DNA of 64,000 nt from Ancylobacter dichloromethanicus (GTDB taxonomy: Bacteria > Pseudomonadota > Alphaproteobacteria > Rhizobiales > Xanthobacteraceae), in NCBI RefSeq assembly GCF_018390645.1, contig NZ_JAHBGC010000007.1, forward strand, positions 1 to 64,000, written 5' to 3'. The notes under the pieces are model-generated. The model was not told where the DNA came from. It did no database searches and saw nothing but the letters and a program-made list of their open reading frames with translations. This document shows positions 57,888 through 64,000 of the stretch, piece by piece. The first letter of the stretch is position 1. Each line of letters begins with the position of its first letter. A program made the position numbers and the translations under genes.

Positions 57888-58745
57888 CGAAACGATAACT
57901 CTCCAAAGATCATCGTCGTCCTCGGGGCCACTGGACAGCAAGGCGGCGGGATCGCGCGGGCGCTGGCGGCGGACGGCCGGTGGAAGCTGCGCGCCTTCTC
58001 GCGAAATCCTGCCTCGGATTCGGCTCGTCGGCTCGCCGCCAGGGGCTTCGAGGTGGTCGCCGGCGATATGGACGACCCGGCTTCCATGCGTGCGGCTTTC
58101 AAAGGAGCGCATGGCGTTTTTTCCGTCCAGGGCACGGACCAAGGTGGAGAGGTGGAGACGCGCCGCGGCATCGCCGTCGCAGACGCGGCGCTTGCCGCTG
58201 GGGTCGAGCACTTCATCTACGGATCCGTCGGCGGCGCAGACCGCCGTTCAGGCGTCCCCCACTTTGAGAGCAAGAGGCGGATTGAGGAACATGTCCTCAG
58301 CATCCGCCTGCCGGCAACGATCGTTCGACCCGTCTTCTTCATGGACAATTTCACCAAGGCCTCGATGCGGCTCGTGCTGCTGGCCTTGATGCGCAGCTAC
58401 GTCCCGAAGGCGAAGCCGCTCCAGATGATCGCCGTCGATGATATCGGCAAATGGGTGGCGCGCGCCTTCGCGGATCCTGCGGGCTTCATCGGGAAAGCGG
58501 AGGAGATTGCCGGCGACGAACTGACACGCGCGCAAATCGTCGCCGCGCTGAAACGGCACGGCTGGTCGGCGGGACTTCCATTTCCGCTTCCAAGGCTGCT
58601 GCTGCGCCCGCTTCCCTATGACGTGCGCAGGATGTTCGAATGGTTCGGCACCGCCGGCTATTCCGCGGACATCCCGGCCTTGAAGGCACGGCAACCCGAC
58701 ATCCTCACATTTGAAGACTGGCTTGCCAGGCAGCCGACTGGGTGA
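57879..58745 (+). CDS. NmrA-like NAD(P)-binding protein
   Basis: Atypical SDR of 288 residues. The N-terminal PKIIVVLGATGQQGGGIARA is the NmrA/HSCARG-like glycine motif (GATGQQG). VVAGDMDDPASMRAAFKGAH, GVFSVQGT and IYGSVGGADRRSGVPHFESK follow, with the SDR catalytic Tyr replaced, as usual in this subgroup. TIVRPVFFMDNF lies near 148. HSCARG-like proteins sense NADPH/NADP rather than catalyse. It is divergent from hxlR and 65 bp before an isochorismatase gene. Confidence 0.9.
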   Translation: MSMRNDNSPKIIVVLGATGQQGGGIARALAADGRWKLRAFSRNPASDSARRLAARGFEVVAGDMDDPASMRAAFKGAHGVFSVQGTDQGGEVETRRGIAVADAALAAGVEHFIYGSVGGADRRSGVPHFESKRRIEEHVLSIRLPATIVRPVFFMDNFTKASMRLVLLALMRSYVPKAKPLQMIAVDDIGKWVARAFADPAGFIGKAEEIAGDELTRAQIVAALKRHGWSAGLPFPLPRLLLRPLPYDVRRMFEWFGTAGYSADIPALKARQPDILTFEDWLARQPTG

Positions 58746-58810
58746 CGGCCGCTTTTCGCGGAAGCGGCGATGCGGGTCCGGACGGCACTGAATCAAAGGA
58801 GTAAGGGTCG

Positions 58811-59383
58811 ATGCACAAGAACGTTTACACGCCCGAAAATGCAGCGATGCTGCTGATCGACCATCAGGAGGGCACGATATCCTGGACGCACTCTCACGAC
58901 GTCAGCGGAATCAAGGAAAATGCCCTGTCTCTGGCGAAGATTGCCAGCGCTGTCGGGATGCCGCTGGTGCTGACAGCGAGCATGGAGGACCAGGCACAAG
59001 GTCCGTTGCTGCCTGAATTCGAAGCGATTGCACCTGAGGCTTTTGCGAGCCGCATCAAGCGAGCCGGCATCGTCAATGCGATGCACGACGAGAACTTCAA
59101 TCACGCGGTGAGGGACACCGGCCGCAAGAAGGTCGTTGTTGCCGGGATCACCACCGAGGTCTGCGTGGTCTTCCCTGTCCTTCAGTTGCTGGATGAGGGC
59201 TATGAGGTGCAGGTCGTCTGCGATGCGTCCGCATCGTTTACGAAGATCGGTGATGATGCCGCGCTGCGCCGGATGGAACAGGCTGGCGCCGTGATCACCT
59301 CCACCGCTCAGCTGATCTCCGAGCTTGCCGTTGATTGGACCACGCCCAAGGGACAAGAGCTTGGCAAGCTTTTCAACACTTGA
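58811..59383 (+). CDS. Isochorismatase-family hydrolase (YcaC-like)
   Basis: The 190 residues carry the YcaC-type triad: Asp17 in LLIDHQEG, Lys83 in RIKRAG and Cys118 in TTEVCVVFP. ASMEDQAQGPLLPEF and VVCDASASFTKIGDDAALRR are typical of YcaC, an octameric hydrolase of unknown substrate. It is distinct from the isochorismatase-like protein at 32.8 kb. GGAG lies about 8 nt before the start. It is probably cotranscribed with the NmrA-like gene and under HxlR control. Confidence 0.88.
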   Translation: MHKNVYTPENAAMLLIDHQEGTISWTHSHDVSGIKENALSLAKIASAVGMPLVLTASMEDQAQGPLLPEFEAIAPEAFASRIKRAGIVNAMHDENFNHAVRDTGRKKVVVAGITTEVCVVFPVLQLLDEGYEVQVVCDASASFTKIGDDAALRRMEQAGAVITSTAQLISELAVDWTTPKGQELGKLFNT

Positions 59384-59656
59384 ACCTAACCCCCTGGCTC
59401 GATCCATTTAACGAATTTCGGGTGTTTGCCGATGCTCGGGATGGTCTTGGCAGAGAGTCCGCAACTCCAGGAACGACCGAGTTCAGGATCTCGCCGAGAC
59501 GCCCGGGGGCTGACGAACTGGATCACCGAGCTTTCCTGTATCGTCGCCCGCTGCCTTGCGGGGCATCGTAACCGCCCGCGTTTCGGAGGTTGTACAGGGC
59601 CTTTCATTGAAACTTGCTGCACGGCCAAGTCTTTTGAAAGTCCTGGCTTGTCGAGC

Positions 59657-60124
59657 CTAGCTCAGCCCCGCCAGCACGAGGAAGAAGGCGGTGTGGGCGA
59701 CGGCGAAGGCGAGAATGCCGACGGCGCTGAGCGTGTTGATGCCGGCAAAACCCTGGCCGAGGGCGGGCAGCACGATGCCGGCATTGATCAACCAGACCAG
59801 CAGCGCATAGATCAGTCCCTTTTCGAGAGCTGAACCGGGCAAGAGCGGCCTGATCCAGACATAGATCACCGCGAACGCCAGTCCCACGGCGACCTTGAAG
59901 CCGTTGGTGAAGAGAGCGCCGTTCGGATCGGGAAGAGAGAGCGCGGCCCAGATGCGATCGACGCCGAACCCCTGCAGCACGGGGCCGGTCCACATCTTCA
60001 CCAGCCGCTGGAAGCCGCCGCGCGCGGTGACGATGCCGAACCGGTCGGCGAGGCCAAGCAGGAGGAAATTGACCGCCAGCCCGACCAGGCCCGCCAGCAG
60101 CGCCCTCGAGTAAGTGGCAAGCAT
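59657..60124 (-). CDS. Small membrane protein after the anti-sigma gene (155 aa)
   Basis: Four membrane helices are present (AGLVGLAVNFLLLGLADRFG, FKVAVGLAFAVIYVWIRPLL, KGLIYALLVWLINAGIVLPA and VGILAFAVAHTAFFLVLAG). I do not recognise the family with confidence. It starts 11 bp after the anti-sigma stop on the same strand, so it ends the ECF operon. A membrane partner of the signalling system is possible. Confidence 0.65.
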   Translation of the reverse strand: MLATYSRALLAGLVGLAVNFLLLGLADRFGIVTARGGFQRLVKMWTGPVLQGFGVDRIWAALSLPDPNGALFTNGFKVAVGLAFAVIYVWIRPLLPGSALEKGLIYALLVWLINAGIVLPALGQGFAGINTLSAVGILAFAVAHTAFFLVLAGLS

Positions 60125-60135
60125 TATCGTTCCCC

Positions 60136-60915
60136 TCAGGCCTCGCTGCGGATCTGGCGGCGCACTTCGTCCGCCAGCGGGTGCAGCCTGTCGGACGCCA
60201 CCCCTCCGACGAGGCTGTAGCCGAGGCCGTTGTCGGCCCAGGCGAAGCCGTTGAGCTCGCCTTCCGCGTGCGACGACATGGGCATGTCGCGCTCGGCCTT
60301 CATCGGCCGCGCCAGCATCACGAGGCGAGTGCCGCGATCGTCGTCATACATGAACAGCGCCGCCGGACCGTGCTCGGTCGGCACCACGCGCCCGCCCATG
60401 AGCCGGTAGCCCGCCGCGGTCAGGTCCGGAATGCCGATCGGACGGCCGACACGCTTGGCGGTCCAGGCGGCGAGCACGTCGCGATCGCTCGCGCGGATCT
60501 CGACCGGCCGCACCTGGTCGGGCGCGTAGGTCGCATAGCTCGCCGCCGCCTCGCGGGCGAGCGCCTGGATTCCTTCGGAGGGCGGAGGCGTCATGCCGCG
60601 CAGCGACCAGCCGCCAGCGGCGCCCACGGACAACAGCAGCACCGCGGCAGCCGCCATCGCCCAGCGCGGCGCTTGCCGGGGACGCCGGCGTTCCTCGATC
60701 ATGCGCGAAAGATCGAGTTCCGTCGGCACCGGCTCCTCGATCACCGGGGCGAAAGCCGCGCGCAGCATGTCGGCCTGCTCACTATGGAGGGCGAGGCGCT
60801 GCGCAACATCCGGGTGAGCGTCGAGATAGGCGAGCACCTCCGCATGACGGGCGGGATCGAGCGTGCGGTCGAGGAGACCGTTGAGGTCGTCTTCGGTGAT
60901 TGGGCGAGAGCTCAT
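60136..60915 (-). CDS. Anti-sigma factor, single-pass membrane
   Basis: The 259-residue protein has an N-terminal cytoplasmic anti-sigma region (about 1-80) with DLNGLLDRTLDPARHAEVLA YLDAHPDVAQ pattern, in which the zinc-binding HxxxCxxC of ZAS domains is absent. A membrane helix (about 85-105, AMAAAAVLLLSVGAAGGWSL) follows, then a periplasmic domain with GRPIGIPDLTAAGYRLMGG and ERDMPMSSHAEGELNGFAWA. Its start overlaps the sigma gene stop by 4 bp, which ensures equal production. This layout resembles the anti-sigma factors of ECF16-like systems, where copper or redox stress is a possible trigger. Confidence 0.85.
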   Translation of the reverse strand: MSSRPITEDDLNGLLDRTLDPARHAEVLAYLDAHPDVAQRLALHSEQADMLRAAFAPVIEEPVPTELDLSRMIEERRRPRQAPRWAMAAAAVLLLSVGAAGGWSLRGMTPPPSEGIQALAREAAASYATYAPDQVRPVEIRASDRDVLAAWTAKRVGRPIGIPDLTAAGYRLMGGRVVPTEHGPAALFMYDDDRGTRLVMLARPMKAERDMPMSSHAEGELNGFAWADNGLGYSLVGGVASDRLHPLADEVRRQIRSEA

Positions 60916-61442
60916 TTCACGCTCCGGAGATAGGGCGGCGAGAGGGTCGCGCGCGGTTCGGCGGACATCAGCCGGGCAAGGCGTTCGCGGGCACGCGACA
61001 GCCGCGACATCACGGTGCCGATCGGCACGTCGAGCACCCGCGCGGTCTCGGCATAGGAGAGCTCCTCGACGGTGACCAGCAGCAGCACGGTGCGCTGCTC
61101 GTCCGGCAACCGGGCCAGCGCGGCGAGCAATTCGCGATGGCGCAGCCCATCCTCCTGCGGCGCAGCGAGCGACAGGTTCGCGGCATCGGCATCGTCAAGG
61201 GCGACGTGGACCGGCCGCTGCGCCGAGCGGCGCAGCCGCGTCATGGCGAGATTGTGCAGGATGGTGAAGATCCACGCCCGCGCATCGTCGTTCGGACGCC
61301 GCTGATGCCAGCGGCTGATGGCGCGCTCCAGGCAGTCCTGCACCAGATCGTCCGCTGCCGCCCGCTCGCGCATCAGGGCGCGGGCATAGCGCCGGAGCGC
61401 GGGGATGAGCGGCTCGATGAGGCGCACCATCTCGTGGTCCAT
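60912..61442 (-). CDS. ECF-type RNA polymerase sigma factor
   Basis: Sigma-70 family group IV factor of 176 residues. Region 2 is in ERAAADDLVQDCLERAIS through RAWIFTILHNLAMTRLRR, and region 4 is in LPDEQRTVLLLVTVEELSYA with the recognition helix VPIGTVMSRLSRARERL. It is 78 bp downstream of the beta-propeller gene and overlaps the anti-sigma gene. It probably recognises the GGAATAA-N13-GAGTC sites at 63.6 kb, which would make the operon self-activating. Confidence 0.93.
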   Translation of the reverse strand: MDHEMVRLIEPLIPALRRYARALMRERAAADDLVQDCLERAISRWHQRRPNDDARAWIFTILHNLAMTRLRRSAQRPVHVALDDADAANLSLAAPQEDGLRHRELLAALARLPDEQRTVLLLVTVEELSYAETARVLDVPIGTVMSRLSRARERLARLMSAEPRATLSPPYLRSVK

Positions 61443-61520
61443 GCTGTCTCCTTGTCGCGAGAGAAGGCGGGCCGCCCGCGGTTGCGAGACGTTCCGCCTT
61501 CATCCCGGGCGGCATGCCGG

Positions 61521-62978
61521 TCAGTCGAGCGTCTGGCGCTGCACCACGGCACCGGGCTGCGCGGTCGAGCCCTCGGCGATGACGAGATAGCGCCGCTGCG
61601 CCTTCGCGTCGTTCTGTACGATCTGGCGGATCGGACCGGCAGCGTTGACGATGGCCGAACCGGCCGGATTGGTCATGAAGGCGGAGAGAGGTTCCAGCGT
61701 GCCCTTGCCGTCCGGCTGACTGGCCAGCGCCAGCACATAGGGCTTCTTCGGCGCGAGGCCGGTCACCGAGGCCTGCAGGATCTGGATTAGACCCTGATCG
61801 AACAGCGAGACGCTGGTCGGGGCCTTGCCCTCTCCCTTGCCTTCCTGGCTGAGGGTGAGATGCGCCGTCTGACGCGCCACGCCGAGCGGCTGCAGGTTCT
61901 GCATACCGTCGCCCTCCGGCACCGCATTCGGCACATAGTTGACCGCTTGCGGCGCCTGGCCGATCGGGATCGTGGCGACCACCTTGTTGGTCAGGGTGTC
62001 GATGGCGGCGAGCGCGTCAGCATTCTCAAGACCCACATAGACCCGCGACCCGTCGCCCGACGGCCAGATGCCGTGCGGCAGCTTGCCGACCGGAATGGTC
62101 GCGACCTGCGAGAAGTCGTCGGTGCGGAACACCTTCACCTCGTTAAGTCCGCCCACCGTCACATAGGCGAAGCTGCCATTGGCGTTATGCGCGAAGTTGA
62201 CGTGGTTGGTGATCGGGCCGGTGTCGAGCGTCTTGATGACGTCGAAAGGCGGCTGCGCGTTGAACACCTGCGTCTTGCCGATGTCCTTCAGCGTGAACCA
62301 GACCTGCTTGCCGTCCGGTGTCGCGGCGATGTTCGGGCAGAACGGGCTCTCCTGCTTCACATGGCCGACGATCATATGGTCGGCAACCGAGATCACCACC
62401 GTCTCCGGCATGAAGGAAGAACAGACATAGCCGTATTTGCCGTCGGGCGAGAAGATCTGAATGCCCGGGCCGTTCGGCACCTTGATGCGGGCCTTCTCCT
62501 CATAGGTCGTCCCGTCCAGCACGGCGATGTAGTCCTCGCCGCGCACCGTGACCCAGACTTCCTTGCCGTCCGGCGTGAAGAACGCCTCGTGCGGCGAGCG
62601 GCCGACATAGGTGGTGAGCTTGACCCTATTGGTCGCGGTGTCGATGAAGGTCACCGAGTTCGAGCCGATCGACACCACGGCGATGGTCTTGCGGTCAGGG
62701 GAGAAGCCCATGCCGTGCACCAGCACCTGCCCCTTGTAGAGCGGGCTGAAGTTCACCGGCTGCGGCTCGCCCAGCCGGATGACGCCGACGAGCTTGTTAG
62801 TGGCGGGATCGGTGACGGAGATGGTGTTGGAGAACTGCTCGGCGGCATAGACGCGGTCGCGGCTGCTCAGCGGGATGTCGGGGGCGGAGGCGGCGAACGG
62901 CGCCTGTCCGGCGAAGGCGGGCGCCGCACAGGCGAGAAGGCTGCTGGCGAGCACGCCGGTCAGGAAAGGATTCTTCAT
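61521..62978 (-). CDS. Secreted YVTN-type beta-propeller protein
   Basis: The 485-residue protein has a signal peptide (KNPFLTGVLASSLLACAAPA FA) and then six or seven beta-propeller repeats with YVTN-like ends: NTISVTDPATNKLVGVIRLG, NSVTFIDTATNRVKLTTYVG, VAVLDGT, DALAAIDTLTNKVVATIPIG. The C-terminal 100 residues (KPYVLALASQPDGKGTLEPL) form a separate domain. It is 10 bp downstream of DUF305 on one transcript. A sensing or metal-binding role in the periplasm is inferred. Related genes beside DUF305 are often linked to copper. Confidence 0.85.
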   Translation of the reverse strand: MKNPFLTGVLASSLLACAAPAFAGQAPFAASAPDIPLSSRDRVYAAEQFSNTISVTDPATNKLVGVIRLGEPQPVNFSPLYKGQVLVHGMGFSPDRKTIAVVSIGSNSVTFIDTATNRVKLTTYVGRSPHEAFFTPDGKEVWVTVRGEDYIAVLDGTTYEEKARIKVPNGPGIQIFSPDGKYGYVCSSFMPETVVISVADHMIVGHVKQESPFCPNIAATPDGKQVWFTLKDIGKTQVFNAQPPFDVIKTLDTGPITNHVNFAHNANGSFAYVTVGGLNEVKVFRTDDFSQVATIPVGKLPHGIWPSGDGSRVYVGLENADALAAIDTLTNKVVATIPIGQAPQAVNYVPNAVPEGDGMQNLQPLGVARQTAHLTLSQEGKGEGKAPTSVSLFDQGLIQILQASVTGLAPKKPYVLALASQPDGKGTLEPLSAFMTNPAGSAIVNAAGPIRQIVQNDAKAQRRYLVIAEGSTAQPGAVVQRQTLD

Positions 62979-62988
62979 CGGTCGGTTC

Positions 62989-63513
62989 CTACTTCATCGG
63001 CATCGACATGGCCGGCATCGTCATGTGGCCGGCGGACATCGTGCTGTGGGATGTGGTGAGGCCGGAGGTGGTGAGGCCGGACATGGCGGAATGGTCGTGG
63101 ACGGTGCCGGCCTCCGGCTCGGTCGGCGCCGGCGCGGAAGGCGGCAGAGGCTGGCCGAGCGCGAGCCGCATCGCGGCGATCTCCTGCTGCTGCTCGACCA
63201 CGATCTCCTGCGCGAGGCGGCGCAGCAGCGGGTTGGTGCCGTAGCGCAGATAGGCGACCGCCATGTCGATGGCGCCCTGATGGTGCGGGATCATCATCGC
63301 CGTGAAGTCGGCGTCGATGTCGCCGGTCGGCTTCACCTCCATCTCCGCCATCATCTTGTCCATGGCGGCCGTGTTCTCGGTGAGGAACGGCGCTTCGTCG
63401 CTGGTCGTGGAAGCCGTCTCGGTGCCATGGTCGTGGTCGTGCGCCTCGGCCGCGGCGCCGGCGAGGCACAGCGCGAGCAGCGCGCCGACATGGGACAGGT
63501 GTCGTTGTCGCAT
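62989..63513 (-). CDS. DUF305 His-rich periplasmic protein
   Basis: Exported 174-residue protein with a signal peptide (VGALLALCLAGAAAEA) followed by His-rich HDHDHGTE. The DUF305 core is MDKMMAEMEVKPTGDIDADF, then MMIPHHQGAIDMA with the paired His, and LLRRLAQEIVVEQQQEIAAM. The C-terminus is Met- and His-rich (HSTMSAGHMTMPAMSMPMK), a typical copper-binding composition. It is the first gene of the five-gene minus-strand unit ending with the sigma, anti-sigma and membrane protein genes. Confidence 0.9.
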   Translation of the reverse strand: MRQRHLSHVGALLALCLAGAAAEAHDHDHGTETASTTSDEAPFLTENTAAMDKMMAEMEVKPTGDIDADFTAMMIPHHQGAIDMAVAYLRYGTNPLLRRLAQEIVVEQQQEIAAMRLALGQPLPPSAPAPTEPEAGTVHDHSAMSGLTTSGLTTSHSTMSAGHMTMPAMSMPMK

Positions 63514-63555
63514 GGGCTTTTCTCCTTCCGGCGCGATGGCGCCTTCGGAAGGTTG

Positions 63556-63580
63556 GACTCCGGGCCGTCGCGATTATTCC
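63556..63580 (-). promoter_or_regulatory. ECF-type promoter for the DUF305-propeller-sigma operon
   Basis: On the minus strand GGAATAA is followed after exactly 13 nt by GAGTC, about 43 bp before the DUF305 start. The motif occurs again in the opposite direction 94 bp away with identical spacing. This is the layout of ECF promoters (a GGAA-type -35 and a GTC-containing -10). Confidence 0.68.
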
Positions 63581-63673
63581 GGCCCGGCACGCATTTTTCT
63601 GCGGTCCTTCGCATTGGCCCGTCCGACGCCCGCGCCAGGCTGGGAGAAATTCGGGACCCGCGCCCTGCGGGGC

Positions 63674-63698
63674 GGAATAAATCGGCGCGGCGCGAGTC
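63674..63698 (+). promoter_or_regulatory. ECF-type promoter for the NTF2-like gene
   Basis: GGAATAA at 63674-63680 and GAGTC at 63694-63698 are separated by exactly 13 nt. The gene start lies 35 bp downstream. It mirrors the promoter at 63556-63580. Confidence 0.68.
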
Positions 63699-63733
63699 TC
63701 CCGTGTGCAGGCCACATTTGGAGATACACGCAC

Positions 63734-64000
63734 ATGCGCCTTTCAACCCTCGCCGCCACCCTCGTCCTCGTCGCCGCTTCCGGCTCGGCCGCGCTGGCAG
63801 GACCTGCTGAAGACCTCGCCAGGTCACGCATCGACGCCATTGCCGGCGGCGACCTCGCCACTGTCACCGCCGCTTACGGCCCCGCTGCAACCCTGCACTG
63901 GGTTGGCGGCCCGCTCGACGGTACCTACAGCCAGCCGGGCAAGATCAAGGAGATCTGGTCGAAATTCTTCGCCGCCCAGGGCGCCCAGAAGGCGACCGTC
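63734..64000 (+). CDS. Exported NTF2-like/SnoaL-type protein, partial
   Basis: The frame starts MRLSTLAATLVLVAASGSAA and LAGP, a signal peptide, and continues into DLARSRIDAIAGGDLATVTA and AYGPAATLHWVGGPLDGTYS, the first helix and cone-shaped sheet of NTF2-like (SnoaL) proteins. It remains open to the window end (89 codons), so the C-terminus is missing. It is divergent from the DUF305 gene and carries the same ECF-type promoter, so it is probably another target of the sigma factor. Confidence 0.8.
   Translation, partial: MRLSTLAATLVLVAASGSAALAGPAEDLARSRIDAIAGGDLATVTAAYGPAATLHWVGGPLDGTYSQPGKIKEIWSKFFAAQGAQKATV

Overview
The window is high-GC, gene-dense DNA from an alphaproteobacterium, most likely a member of the Hyphomicrobiales (Rhizobiales). 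This is inferred from the imuA-imuB-dnaE2 mutasome with an alphaproteobacterial GTTC-N7-GTTC SOS box, Hsp20 genes behind ROSE-like leaders, an HWE-family histidine kinase, and several small families typical of the order (DUF982, DUF2934, NDUFS4-like, EVLADP-type). No tRNA, rRNA, CRISPR array, replication gene or phage gene was seen, so chromosome and megaplasmid cannot be told apart.

Layout. 0.5-4.2 kb: a conserved Rhizobiales hypothetical gene, then ars operon 1 (arsR-arsC-arsC-acr3-arsH, minus strand). 4.3-9.8 kb: the imuA-imuB-dnaE2 cassette. 9.9-14.3 kb: a decayed plus-strand block with a frameshifted UvrD-like helicase, an SRAP gene lacking its catalytic N-terminus, a doubly frameshifted dinB and an SDR remnant. 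14.3-27 kb: a protein-quality and heat-shock block (htpG, three hsp20, groESL, an HtrA/DegP-like protease, a small SPW membrane protein, an NDUFS4-like protein) that also holds a GT4 glycosyltransferase and an amylo-alpha-1,6-glucosidase. 27-30.4 kb: gene remnants, an AI-2E/PerM-type transporter and an HWE kinase. 30.6-35 kb: a katE-isochorismatase-DUF6766-SDR operon. 35-46 kb: envelope and general-stress genes (PHB-depolymerase-like esterase, a membrane protein with a 25-residue partner, YciF-like ferritin, DUF4142, small membrane proteins, SDR, Zn-alcohol dehydrogenase) mixed with several broken genes. 46.1-47.3 kb: a complete IS3-family element with a 4-bp target duplication. 47.5-50.3 kb: DUF2934, a truncated topoisomerase IB, and a TetR-lipoprotein pair. 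50.4-55.2 kb: ars operon 2, richer than the first (an ArsC-GNAT fusion and an MFS pump). 55.6-59.4 kb: a SulP transporter, then an HxlR regulator divergent from NmrA-like and isochorismatase genes. 59.6-64 kb: an ECF sigma/anti-sigma operon with a secreted beta-propeller and DUF305 protein, divergent from an NTF2-like gene that runs off the window.

How it works together. Most of the window concerns stress survival: arsenic, DNA damage, heat, peroxide and envelope stress. Three regulatory layers can be read directly. One SOS box controls the mutasome. Three matching CTTG-N14/15-CTTCC promoters serve two hsp20 genes and groESL, and both hsp20 genes carry near-identical ROSE-like thermosensor leaders. 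Two divergent copies of GGAATAA-N13-GAGTC flank the ECF cluster and are probably its own promoters. The many frameshifted or truncated genes, the duplicated ars operons and the IS element suggest an accessory island assembled by transfer and now partly decaying. Some single-base frameshifts could instead be sequencing errors.
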